Both the position numbers and the translations under genes were made by a program. The notes beneath the pieces are model-generated. The model was not told the origin of the DNA, made no database searches, and saw only the letters and a list, made by a program, of their open reading frames with translations. Of a stretch of DNA of 64,000 bases, positions 21,085 to 32,259 are shown piece by piece. The DNA comes from Solenopsis invicta (lineage: Eukaryota; Arthropoda; Insecta; Hymenoptera; Formicidae): positions 14,909,641 through 14,973,640 of the forward strand of contig NC_052670.1 of assembly GCF_016802725.1 (NCBI RefSeq). The letters are read 5' to 3'. The stretch's first letter is position 1. Every line of letters starts with the position of its first letter.

Positions 21085-21905
21085 TATGGGGCATTCTACG
21101 AGAAAGGGGTCCACCTAAACTAAACTGTTTGGGATTTTTAAAGTTAAAATAAAAACATGTTAGTGTATATATTGTATAAGGTTAATGATAAAAAAAGTAA
21201 GCATTATATGCTTTGTATCAAAGATATTGAAGGCTATCGTTTAAATTAAAAAAAAATTTTTTTCTTTTTTTAACATTTTTAGCTAAAATTAAAAAATTTT
21301 TAGAAACATGACTTTTTCGGATTTTTCCCGTACTTTCGGACAAAAATATTAATTTTAGTGACAATAATTTAATAGTATCAAAAAAAATAATTTTTTAATA
21401 TTAAATAAAAAAATGAACAATTTTATTTATTTCTAAAAATCTGAAAAAATTCTCAAAAATACTTCAATATATGTACAATATCGCACCATAAAGCAAATTT
21501 TGGGATCGCAATAGGATCCTCGCAAACAACAAATATTTTTTCCAATACAAAATTATAATTTCAGCCAAAAGCTAGATAATATAAATTTTTATTGGCCAAT
21601 TATTTAGTACTACGTAAATAACATATTTCCAGGGTTAGCAAGTGACGCGTTACTTGTAATGTCGTTACCGTTACAATTGCTTTTTTTGATAACAAATGAG
21701 TAATGGCATTACATTTCATAATTTGTAACAATAACGGTAACAAATTACATTTTGTCAGTAATTGTAACGATTTGAATAGTTACTTTTATCGTTACTTTGT
21801 ATAGATACAATACATCCACTAACATGTTTTTATTATCATTTTAAAAATCCCAAACAGTTTATTTTTAGGTGGACTCCTTTCATGTGAAATGACCCATATA
21901 CAAAA
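21085..21905. repeat. Inverted-repeat-bounded block, inverted relative to the other copy
   Basis: The outer arms (about 21085-21190 and 21795-21905) are mirror images that contain CAAACAGTTTATTTTTAGGTGG and its complement. The DNA between them reads in the opposite direction to the corresponding DNA at about 1905-3290. A GTAAC-rich element occupies about 21632-21790. Confidence 0.75.
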
Positions 21906-22511
21906 TATAAATGAGTTATTTTAGTAATTCTATTATTAAACAAACCTTTATGCACATTAAAAATACTTGAATTTGTTTAGCTTTTTTAATTATAGCATTA
22001 ACAGCTTTATTTAAACTTCACATTTTTGTAACGTTTTACGCTTTAGCCTATGTGAGTCAAAATCTTAATAAAAAGTATATTCAACAAAAGAAAGGTAGTC
22101 GACTCATTGTCTTATGATTATAAACTTGGTTATCTATAAAATCTTACACACAGACAATCAGAAAACTAGTTATAGCGACAAGACAAGAGTGGTAAAGACT
22201 CACAATTGCAAAAGCAAAATTTGCTCTTACCTAAAAAGTGCAACAGTGTATATCGGAACGCAGCTATTGTACAAGTTTCTTGATATGATAGTGCCACAGA
22301 TATCTATAATATATACAAGAAATGTGCAAATTGTTTTGTTTTAAATACCGGTACGATATCAGAAGTAACCTTTAAACTTTCATTCGTAATCAGAACTGCA
22401 AGTTTACTGTTTAGTTTAAAGCAGTCGAATACGTTATAAGTTGATATAAAGTATTGTATTTATATCATAAAATTTTGATATACTCTAACAGTGTGCTATA
22501 TTTATTTCAAC

Positions 22512-23555
22512 ATGTTTACACAAAGATTTATAACTTATGGTTTAAGAACGGACTCATATACAAAATTGGTGAAAGCACTTTACAGTAAATCCATACAGCA
22601 TGAAGTTAAGGAAATAGAAATTTCAGTGCCTTGGGGCAAGGTGGCTGGTACGTATACTTTTTCCATAAACAAATGTGATCGTATTACGAAGCAAAAGTCT
22701 TATTTCTTTTTCTTTATTTTAGGCAAGTTATGGGGATCTCAAGATAAACAACCTATCCTTGCTGTGCACGGCTGGCAAGATAATGCTGCATCATTTGATA
22801 ATATAGCACCCCTTATTATGAAACATACACCAGTTCTAGCAATTGACTTACCCGGACACGGACTATCTTCATGGATACCACCAGGATTTATGTACAACGA
22901 ATTGATTTACATCTTGTTAATTAAAAGAATTAAAAACCATTTTGGATGGGAAAAAGTAAAAATGCTGGGACATTCCTTGAATGCTATGATGGTGCATTGG
23001 TATGGCGCGTGTTTCCCAAAAGACATGCAATACATTATAGCCTTAGACATATTTAAATTTGCATCTATGGATCCAATTGCGCATATAACTATGTTTGCAA
23101 ATACACTTGAGGCATTTTTAAAAGTAGAGCAAAATACCGTTCAACCTAGTTATAAGACGCAAAGTGAGATTATAAAGAAGGCAAAGGAATCGGGCTTCCC
23201 AGTTTTGGATGATTTATCATATATAATACTTATGACTAGAGGTACCACGCGTAAAGAAGATGGAACGTATGTTATCAACAGGGATCCGAGATTGAGAGTT
23301 ACACCCATGAACATGTTTTCGCAAGATCAACTGGAAGCATATGCAAATCTCTTTAAGTGCCCATATTTAATAATACAAGGAGATAAGAACTTTTATCCTG
23401 AGGAAAAAGAAAATTTTTATAGAGCACTAGAAATACTGCATGCTGCTAATGATAAAGTACAATTTGAGACTATATCAGCAACACATCATCTTCATCTCAC
23501 GCATGTGGAAAGTACAACAGCGATTATTATTCCTTTTTTAGAAAAGTATGATTGA
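22512..23555 (+). CDS. Serine-hydrolase-like alpha/beta hydrolase (SERHL/kraken type)
   Basis: Exon 1 is 22512-22647 and exon 2 is 22723-23555; the 75-nt phase-1 intron begins GTACGT and ends TTTTAG. The product has 322 residues, normal for the family. The start is the ATG giving MFTQRF; the in-frame GTG upstream is ignored. Motifs: PWGKVAGKLWG (41-50), HGWQDNAASFD (61-71, oxyanion side), LPGHGLSS (88-95), the nucleophile elbow GHSLNA with Ser130, and a C-terminal THHLHL with the likely catalytic His near 301. The elbow is odd: the usual Gly after Ser-x is Asn. No signal peptide or membrane segment. The substrate is unknown. A dead copy is at 4044-5087. Confidence 0.9.
   Translation: MFTQRFITYGLRTDSYTKLVKALYSKSIQHEVKEIEISVPWGKVAGTYTFSINKCDRITKQKSYFFFFILGKLWGSQDKQPILAVHGWQDNAASFDNIAPLIMKHTPVLAIDLPGHGLSSWIPPGFMYNELIYILLIKRIKNHFGWEKVKMLGHSLNAMMVHWYGACFPKDMQYIIALDIFKFASMDPIAHITMFANTLEAFLKVEQNTVQPSYKTQSEIIKKAKESGFPVLDDLSYIILMTRGTTRKEDGTYVINRDPRLRVTPMNMFSQDQLEAYANLFKCPYLIIQGDKNFYPEEKENFYRALEILHAANDKVQFETISATHHLHLTHVESTTAIIIPFLEKYD
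22648..22722 (+). other. Frame-neutral 75-nt intron of the hydrolase
   Basis: Donor G|GTACGT and acceptor TTTTAG|GC. Length is a multiple of three with no in-frame stop, so retention would add 25 residues ending in a Phe-rich run. The same intron with the same property is in the pseudogene (4180-4254). Splicing joins G-K-V-A-G-K-L-W-G, the normal family sequence. Confidence 0.85.
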
Positions 23556-23633
23556 TTATTAGTCTGAATAGTATAATATGTTGTGAAATTAATTCACTCT
23601 CTTGTAACGTGACAGATTTCCAAGTGTTTTTAC

Positions 23634-23639
23634 AATAAA
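23634..23639 (+). terminator. Poly-A signal of the hydrolase gene
   Basis: AATAAA 79 nt past the stop codon. Similarity to the pseudogene copy ends just before it. Confidence 0.6.
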
Positions 23640-23888
23640 ATAATATGTTCTGTGCAAGAACATATAAAATTGCAAGATGGTTATAAAACCAAATATTTGT
23701 AAATAAATTTGTTTTTACCTTCCTGTTTTTCTTAAATTTAAACTATCATCATATACAATTGAAAATCAAGCCTCTACATCAGACTATGCATTAAAGATTG
23801 AAATTAAAATTTTACCAATGAGGAAATAAAAATTTTAATTACTTTTACTATATTTTATATTAACTAACATTTATTATTATATTATATA

Positions 23889-24490
23889 AATAGAGAAGAA
23901 AAGGGTCTTATAGTTACTGTGGACATTATAGCTATCCCTATTATCTCCGTTTTTAAGTAATAAATTTTAACAACTGCTTATGAAATTATTTGTTTAGTAT
24001 CCCATCATTTTTTAATGGCACTAATATCCCAATACACAATCGTTGACAATCGTTATAAGGCATTTTTATTTTTAGTCACTTCGAAACATTTTCAAGGTAT
24101 ATTTTAGCACTTAATTACACGTTCTCATTGTTTTTAAACTTGAATGTATTTTTATTAAATTTTTTATTTGGTTGTATACGTTTTAAAATACGCAAACAAT
24201 AACATGAGATTCTATCAATATAGTTTTTTAAATAAAATTTAACATAAAATTTTTATATTGAAATATTTCTTCAATAAATCGATTGTTACTCTAGAGAGCA
24301 ATATTCAGAATTAGAGATATTATTTTATGCTTGTTTAATATTAAACAGAAATAAAATAATATTTCTATTAATATCACTAAAGTTTTAAACACAGAGAGAT
24401 TCTAAACAATGAAAAAATTAAGGATATATAATTTTATAATAAAACACTGTACTTCTTAAATTAAACCAGTTTTAAAAAATTATTTTTAAC
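23889..24490. repeat. Half copy of the 19183-20410 foldback
   Basis: Carries the end block CCTATTATCTCCGTT, then TTGTTTAGTA, GTTATAAGGCATTTTTA, ACAATAACATG and TTTATGCTTG, in the order of one arm. No second arm follows. Confidence 0.75.
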
Positions 24491-24905
24491 TTTATTTTTG
24501 GATTAGCCATGTTATTATTATTTTTTTTTGACTGATTATATACTGCGTTACATTTTCTATAAATTACGTTTTAAATTATAAATATTTTATTGTGTCTAGA
24601 ATCTGTTAAACAACATTTTTACGAACATAATTGTTCAAATTTCAATATAAAATATTGATTATAAACAAAATCGTTTAATAAAATGTAAATGGATTTCATA
24701 TTACCCTTTTTTCTTTTAATACTTTATTATTATATTAAACTTTCATTTTATCTACTTTCGGTTTCGTTGGTCAAATTTTAATTTTTCATCTTAAATCTGA
24801 TATTAAATTTTTGGATTATGTACCAATTGATTTAGTATTTTCCAACAAGATACACTGTTAATTCAATATAACATAGTGAATTATTTCAGCCTTGTTGTTT
24901 GTCAA
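24490..24905. other. AT-rich DNA, nothing recognised
   Basis: No ORF of note, and no clear repeat ends were seen. Confidence 0.5.
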
Positions 24906-24909
24906 TATT

Positions 24910-25412
24910 AAGGCTCCTGAGTACTTGCCGCGGCCATATTGAAGTTGTGACGTCAGAAGCGAGAAATTGCATAAAATGATACGTAATTTTGTTAAACATG
25001 CCATTTGTAAATAAAGCCAATTTGGATAAAACAGACTAAGCAGATGGCTTTAAAACACTTCTAAATATCGGTCACGACTATTCTGTTTTTGCCTAGCAGT
25101 CAGTAAATAGTCGTAAGGTGGTAAAGTGACGCCTATTCAGACAGGAAAACATACAGATAGCTATTGAAAGAAGTGAAAAATGTACTTTTATGTATAAAAT
25201 TTAAAGAAACTTTACTCGCGATCCATTTTTACAAATTTAGTAAATACGAGACAAGTCATATTTTCACACTAAAACATATAATAACAAAATGACATGCACG
25301 ACAACATCTCATCGTCAATCTGTCACGTTTACGTGTATTAATTCTAATTTTGTCCGCGACGGAATGTCGCTACCGTCAACGTGGAGTTCTCGTCTGAAGA
25401 GTCAGGAGCCTT
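24910..25412. mobile_element. MITE with AAGGCTCCTGA ends
   Basis: AAGGCTCCTGAGT at the left is complemented by GTCAGGAGCCTT at the right; the interior is about 480 bp with CGCGGCCATATTGAAG and GTGACGTCA near the left end. No target duplication is evident. Superfamily unclear. Confidence 0.75.
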
Positions 25413-25625
25413 TCTATCGTTTGATGGAAAACTTTTATTATTAATTATTTGTTTTTCTTAAAATGTATCATTAAACAATTGACTGATATAAAATCTTTAT
25501 TTTTAAGATAATCTATCAAATTTTTTATTGTTTTAAGACGCTTTTTCAATCTTGTTTGCTGTAATGTTGAAATTTGTCTTCTGTCTTCTTACTACGAACT
25601 TTATTAGATTTAAAGCTTTCTTAGC

Positions 25626-27179
25626 CCTTACGGAAATAAACTATTGGAAAGCCAATAATCACTATTGACTTACAATAGTGATTATTCATTCTCTAATAGT
25701 GATTATGTAGCATCTAATGATTAGATTATTTGCAATAATCATTTCCTAATAGTTTTTGATTGAGTGATTATTGATTTCATAATGAAATTATTTGCAATAA
25801 TTATTCCCCAATAGTTTTTTATGGAATGATTATTGATTTCATAATCAGGTTATTTGGAATAATCACCAGCACACTACTTTTAATAGTTAATATATAAATG
25901 ACTATTAGTCGACTATTCACAATAAACCCAATAAGAACTGGATTGTTTTATATATTTATTAAACGCAAGTATGGTATAAAACAGGTATAGATATATGGCA
26001 GATATGTATATAGTTAAAACGGTTTTTATACGTTAGTGCAATATACGTTTATAATAATCGTTCTTATTACATATATATAATATGGAACGTATTTTATACG
26101 TTGAAAAATGGTTTATAAAATGCCAGAAATGTATTTACGTTTATAACACGTATAAAAATACTATAAAATACTATCATATACTAATTAAACGTTTCTTAAA
26201 TACGTTTATGATTTGTAAAAGTTGTTCCTTTAAATAACGTTTCAAAAATAGGATTTAATATCCAGGTATGATATACTTTTTAAATATATTAATAAAAGTT
26301 TAAGCGTAAATTATATTTATATGTTTTTATTGCAGCAATATTTAAACAAATATACATATTTTATACACATTCGGTATAGCTAATTAAAGGTTTATTGAAA
26401 ACGTATATTATTTATGAAATGAAAAACATTTATAAATCATTTCAGAAATACCGAATACGGTTAAAATCCAAGACATTCAATTATTAATAGTTATTTTACA
26501 CATAAAAACATATTACGGTGCTCTCAAAAATCGAGCGATTTGCTTTGGTTTTGAGTCTCAAACATAAACTTTGTATTATGTTTATAGTCTCAAAGCTTTT
26601 TCGCGACGCTAGTCTTCGCGCCTTCGTGGCTTGCGCGGCTTCCACTAGGTGGCCATGCCGCGGGGGATTTTCTCATGAGTCGAGTGCGGCCACAGGCATT
26701 ATATCTAGGCGCCACCGTGACCGTCTTTTTAAATCGCACTTTAGTAAAACTTTCGGGAACTAATTGTTGTAACCTCAAAACGAATTTCCCTCTTGTATTT
26801 TTTCAAATGTGACGTGTATACATGATTCGCTGTTCCACATAAAATTTGATATTTTTACATGTAAAAATAACAATTTGTATTAAATCTTGTACATAAATGT
26901 TTAATTTAGATTTAATCTTTAATTAATCCTTTTAAACAAAAAAAAAAAAAATATTTTTTTGGAAACTAAAATTTATTACGTTTAATTATTGATACGTATT
27001 GATTGATCAATACATATTTTATATGACTATATAAATCGTAGTGACTATTGGGCTCAAATAATTTTTCAGTAGTTCTGTGTAATAGTTCGTCCCAATAATC
27101 CGCAAAAAAACTATGACAAATAATCCAATAGTTTTATTAATAGCTTTACTAATAGTTACAATAGTCCATTTCCGTAAGG
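25626..27179. mobile_element. 1.55-kb element with CCTTACGGAAAT ends and AATAGT-rich subterminal repeats
   Basis: CCTTACGGAAATAAACTATT at the left mirrors AATAGTCCATTTCCGTAAGG at the right. Both subterminal zones (25640-25920, 27040-27175) carry many AATAGT/ACTATT and AATAATC motifs. A second element seems nested inside (about 25938-26472, TGGATT ends, many ATACGTTTATA motifs). A short GC-rich patch (26600-26730) has no recognised protein. Confidence 0.75.
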
Positions 27180-27416
27180 AGTTTTCCGTGATGTAGCTAA
27201 ATGTAGTGTCCTAATATTACCAATATAACGCGATTCATCGAGTTCATACGAAGAGTTTGAAGAAGTTACATTCCAGTTATGACACAAGTTAATACAATCG
27301 TACATAGCTAAAATGCTGTGTAATTAGTTTTGTGTCATTCATAGATACAAGATTTTTACATTTGTAATCACCTGCCGGAGAGAACGTCGTTTTTCTTAGT
27401 GAATATTTTTATGCCT

Positions 27417-27462
27417 TGTGCACACGGGACGCGGCAAGTGATTCCGCGTCCTGTGTGCACGA
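27417..27462. repeat. Strong GC-rich hairpin
   Basis: TTGTGCACACGGGACGCGG pairs with CCGCGTCCTGTGTGCACGA across a loop of about nine nt, giving a stem of about 19 bp that is unusually stable for this AT-rich region. Confidence 0.8.
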
Positions 27463-27884
27463 GTCATTAACCTTAGTTTCTGTTTAATTTTAAAAACAAT
27501 GTCAAATGATCGATATTTATCCGTGGGAAGTCGAATACGTTTAGCAATGAGAAGACTGAGATCGGCCATTGTGACTATACTGGGTTATCTCGGTGTTTTA
27601 CCCATAGAGATATTACAGAGTAGAAAAGCCAGCTTCAAAAGTAACCCGTTGGTAGAAAGAGACAGAACACGAGTCTAGTCTATCTCTCTCTTAATGCGGT
27701 AGTACAAGAAAGACAATATAGGTCCTATCAATCTTTTCTCTCTTTCTAATGGGGGGGAGAGGGCATTTCCATTTACAGATTTGTTTATGGCTCCTTTACT
27801 ATATCTGTAATATCTCTACGGTTTTACCTGCAAGAGCAAAACCCTGCCCGTATACTACCGCCAGACATCCATTTTTGAAATCGG

Positions 27885-28016
27885 TACTACATAGCACATT
27901 CATTTTACAACACTGTCGATAAAAATGGTTTAAGTCTGTGCTAAAATCATATGGTAAGGATATCCCTAACCATTTTTATCGGCAGTGTCGTAAAATGAAT
28001 GCTATATATGTAGTAC
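27885..28016. mobile_element. Foldback MITE, about 48-bp arms
   Basis: GTACTACATAGCACATTCAT mirrors ATGAATGCTATATATGTAGT, continuing through ACTGTCGATAAAAATGG / CCATTTTTATCGGCAGT. Confidence 0.85.
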
Positions 28017-28312
28017 ACTGTGGTGCAATGATTCAAAAGGTCATAGTAAATGGCTGATTTATCGACGTCACAGTCTAACATTATACAGGGTGTTTGATAA
28101 TAATTGTCCCCACGATTTACCATAGGAGCATGATTTACCGACGGATACATATTTCTAACATATTATTATATTAGAAATTACAAATGCGTGCTTCTATGGT
28201 AAAACGTAGGCATAATCATTATCGAACACCCTGTATACAATATATGCTAGACTGTGGCGTCGGTAAGTCAGCCATCTACTAGGTTCTTTGAATTATTGCA
28301 CCGCACTGTACC
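28012..28312. mobile_element. Foldback MITE with a second MITE nested at its centre
   Basis: The outer arms GTACACTGTGGTGCAATGAT and ATTATTGCACCGCACTGTAC continue through AATGGCTGA and GCCATCTACT-type blocks. The nested element (28084-28235) starts TACAGGGTGTTTGATAATAA and ends TTATCGAACACCCTGTA. Confidence 0.85.
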
Positions 28313-28520
28313 AAGTTAAAAAATAGATGTACTGATGGTAGTGAACGGGGGTTTTCGTCGGTTATAGATAAAACGCCGGAATAGCTGTTCTCACTCATTA
28401 TCAGAATTCATAAACGTTTTTTAGATCTCTAGATTCTTTTTTAGATCTTACAATTAGATCTCAAATCTATCTTTGTCTTGCATATGATAACGTAGTACAC
28501 AATTGGACAAAGACAGATTT

Positions 28521-28549
28521 GAGAGAGAGAGAAAGAGAAAAAGAGAGAG

Positions 28550-28590
<41 letters not shown>
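28521..28590. repeat. GA-rich microsatellite
   Basis: About 70 bp of GA repeats with interspersed A. A minus-strand Ser/Leu-repeat ORF over it is an artefact. Confidence 0.9.
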
Positions 28591-28592
<2 letters not shown>

Positions 28593-28851
28593 GAAATCTA
28601 AGAAACATTTATGAATTCGGACCTCCGTCTTCTTTGCTAGTAATTTCAAGTGCTATATATTGTAATAACTCTTTTTAGAAAAATTACTTTTCTATGGTGT
28701 TCTCAGGAATAACAATAATCATGAATATTTACAAACAGGCAAAGATAAGTGTTTTTTTTTAAGTGAAAAGTTTGATAAATTTCTTTTATTATTATTACAA
28801 ATTGTTTAATTTTGTTATATATTTTATTTTTTATTTTATTTGTTCAGGTTA

Positions 28852-29012
28852 TACAGGGTGATTATTAATGAATGTCTTCACATTTTACTATTGGAGCATG
28901 ATTTACCGACGGATACGTATTTCTAATATACTATTAATATTATTATATTAGAAATTACAAATGCGTGCTTTTATGGTAAAAAGTGGACACATTCATTAAT
29001 AATCACCCAGTA
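28852..29012. mobile_element. MITE of the TACAGGGTG family (relative of 28084-28235)
   Basis: TACAGGGTGATTATTAATGA and TCATTAATAATCACCCAGTA are the ends. The core shares GAGCATGATTTACCGACGGA and AGAAATTACAAATGCGTGCT with the copy at 28084-28235. Confidence 0.88.
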
Positions 29013-29353
29013 AATTTAGTCAATTTGATGTTTATAACGAATATATAAACGAAGATATGTAACAATAATAATCTAAATCAATCAGAAATTAGCCTAAAGA
29101 AAAACATAATAGTAATTTAATAAATAATTTTTTGTTGGAACTGATTTGTTTCTAAAATTACTATTTTTTTCCAATATTAAACTAATTAATAATAAAACTT
29201 TCAAATGACACTGTATATAATCCATCAACACAATTTTATTTATTGTTTCATTTATAAACAGTTTATTACACAACTACGTAAATATTATATTAATATAATA
29301 TGTATATTATATTAATATAATATTTAATTTATTACAAATTACTTTTTTTACTA

Positions 29354-29810
29354 TACAGGGTGTCGCAGATTTCACATACCACTCGTTAATAGCAGATTTT
29401 TGAGATTATTTTGAGATGAAAATTCTAATATCAAAATGTCGAAGTTATAGTAATTTTTAAAGGTTTAACAAATCAAACTGTTCAAAATTTGCGCGATCAC
29501 GTATAGCACATCGTGAAGATATATGCAAAATCAATATAAAAAATGAATATTATATTTAGGAACACTTTCCACTATAATATGCGATGTGCTAGTTATACCT
29601 GAGCGCGTCAAACAGTTTGATTTGCCAACTTTAAATCTTTTTCATTTAAAAATCATAGCCTTAACATTTTGGTATTAGGATTTTCGTATCAAAATGATCT
29701 TAGAAATCTACTATTAACGGGTGGTAACGGCAGTTACCACCCGTTAATAGCAGATTCCTAAGATTATTTTGATACAAAAATCCTAATACCAAAGTCTGAA
29801 ACATCTTGTA
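29354..29810. mobile_element. TACAGGGTGTCGCAGA element with compound palindrome
   Basis: The left end TACAGGGTGTCGCAGA is matched by TCTGAAACATCTTGTA at the right. One palindrome spans about 29378-29720 (CGTTAATAGCAGATTT / AAATCTACTATTAACG). A second hairpin at about 29685-29790 has the perfect core GGGTGGTAACGGCAGTTACCACCC. Confidence 0.8.
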
Positions 29811-29819
29811 TCAAAAGTG

Positions 29820-32090
29820 TTTTTTAAAATTTTCGGTATTTAGATAATTAATAAAATTTTCTACATGGGTTTAAACTTTGAAAATTTTAATTAAATCAGA
29901 AAAAATGTTCTGAATAATTGTATAATTTATTATCGCTCGAGTCAAAGAAAATAAAATTTTCAATTTTGATATAATTACTCCTACACAACACCAAAAGATT
30001 GCAGAAACATTGCATAAACCTTAAATTGTAACATTATGTAGACGTTGCGAAGTATTTTTTGTAATGTTACTGCAAGGTTGCAAACGTCTGCTCTGCGAAA
30101 TCATTACAATGTAAGACAAAAGTAATGTTATGATGCAATGTGTTTATTAAATTGAAAGGCATTGCCATACAAAGTATACAAAGTAAAACGCTTCAAGTTT
30201 AAAGTAAACTTTGAGAATATATAAATATATCCAAAAAAAATAATTACATCTGAAACTCAAATGCAAAAGTTGGAAATTTATACAATCGCAACGAGCTTTC
30301 CTCATATCTTTCTTAAATTTCTTTATATATTTTCTTTATCCAATTAATTCAATAAAATTGATGTAATTGATTTATAATGAAAATAATTGTTTATGTTTCG
30401 CCAAACTGTCAGTCTGTTATACATAGTTCAAATTAATTTAACCAATTTTTTGTCACACTGTATAATTATGCGTTATTAGGATTATTCAAATAAATAACTG
30501 TCCACTTTTGATATATCCGCGAATGCGCAATAAATCCCATATATCTCCTTCGAACGAAGAATAAGGCGGCTTGAAGAGTGCATTATGGGCGGAGTAAGTT
30601 GTTCGAGGATAAGAATACAGATTTGAAGGATATTACGAGCGAATTAGCTTTTATCTTGATGGAACGCTTTTTCTCCCGCGCGCAGCATGCTTCCTTCGCC
30701 ATTAATATTCTTCAAGATACGCGGGGATGGAACTCGATGGGGGGGGGGAGCGGGAGAGAAACACGCTGTATATATCATTTCGGGCAACACGAAACTTCGT
30801 GAGAGCGATTATTCTTACCTGCTTGAGAATTCTGTTTTGCATTACTTCGTGGAATAATACATTTGAGTGACTGAATGGCGACGTATTTTTTACGAACATG
30901 TTATATTTTATATTATTGATATAATATTCTATTTTATATTATATAATATTTTTAAACAATCTGTTAAACTGTCAATGTAAGACAGAGTTTCTCAAATTTG
31001 CGTAAATCGCGACCCATTTTTTTAATGACATTTTTTAAATAACAAATATACATGATTCATTTAGCTTTAAAAGATACATAGGGAAAAGGGGATGTAAATT
31101 GATTATTTATTTCTGTTCTGTTTTATTTTTTTTATTAAATATAATTTTATAAATTTTTTGAATATTTAATGAGGTATGACAATGCGCTTATTTTTTTTAT
31201 TTCTATTAATGACAGCTTTGACAATATCGATCGAAATCATGAGTTTGATAATTTATCTTAAAATCTGATTTCTACCATAAAAAATTTTTCAAGATTTATA
31301 CTTTGAGAATCCTTAGGTCAAAATCCACTATGAGCGCGTTCCATTTAATGTTCGCAATGTTCACAAGTGTCATTTAGCTTTGTTCAATATTTGATAAACA
31401 CAGTATTTGTCGTTATCTATAAAATTACCTAAATAATCATCTAGATAAAGATTTCATCTTATCTTTATCTAGATTATTATAATGTATTTTATCTTCATCT
31501 TTATCTTAGATAAAAGAAGTGCTATCTTTTTCATGTTATCTAAGGTATTGGGAATGAAGTATATAACTCTTAGCCTTAATTTCCAAGTTACTATTTATCT
31601 TAATAGAATTTTATAACGTGGTAACAACCAAGTTGTGTTTCGAAATTTACTGTCAGTGTACTGAAAATCTGAAAATATACATAATGTAAACTATTTTTTA
31701 AACTATTTTTAGTACTGACAGTATGTATTGAAATGCAGTCCAAATAAAAAATAGTACAATATAAGAATTGTTTCCAAATTATAAATTTTTGGAAACTTTT
31801 ACAAGGAATTTTACCAAACATAATTATGTGAGTTTTACATTCTTTCTATCTTTTCACTTTGATTTTTATTTGCATATTGATTCAATTTCAAAGAAGAATA
31901 TTTTTTGTTAGATTAAATTATTTGAAGAACTTTTGTTTTCAAAAACTAAAGATTTAAAAATAAAAATATAAATATATTATTTTAGATAAAACTAAATATA
32001 ATATACATAATTTTATCTTCTACCTAAGTAAATTAAAATTAAATCATATTTATCTTATTTAATATACATTTGCATGTAATTTATCTTTAA
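29820..32090. other. AT-rich intergenic DNA, no gene recognised
   Basis: Holds a G-run (about 30738-30747), a GATAAAGAT-type inverted repeat at about 31439-31476 (ATCTAGATAAAGA / TCTTTATCTAGAT) and scattered ATCTTATCTTTA repeats. ORFs are short and low complexity or unrecognised. Confidence 0.5.
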
Positions 32091-32094
32091 TGAT

Positions 32095-32117
32095 TTAACC
32101 TAACCTAACCTAACCTT
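32095..32117. repeat. Interstitial insect telomere-type repeat (CCTAA)4
   Basis: Four to five consecutive TAACC units, the complement of TTAGG, the telomere repeat of most insects. The array is far too short to be a chromosome end. Confidence 0.85.
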
Positions 32118-32259
32118 TATCTAAATACTTTTAAGTTGTCTATTTTTAAAACTGGATAAACTATAAGAATAATAAAATAATTCCAAGAATATTAAGAGAG
32201 TAAAATTGAATGTATTCTATTAAAAAGTAATTATTGATATTTTTTTACGTTTTTAAAAT

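Noticed and set aside
22491..22511. Upstream GTG as start of the hydrolase
   Set aside because: Eukaryotic start is the ATG at 22512, conserved at 4044 in the pseudogene.
28853..29810. CRISPR-like array suggested by repeated TACAGGGTG motifs
   Set aside because: Copies are inverted-ended MITEs of different length with no regular spacers; the DNA is eukaryotic.
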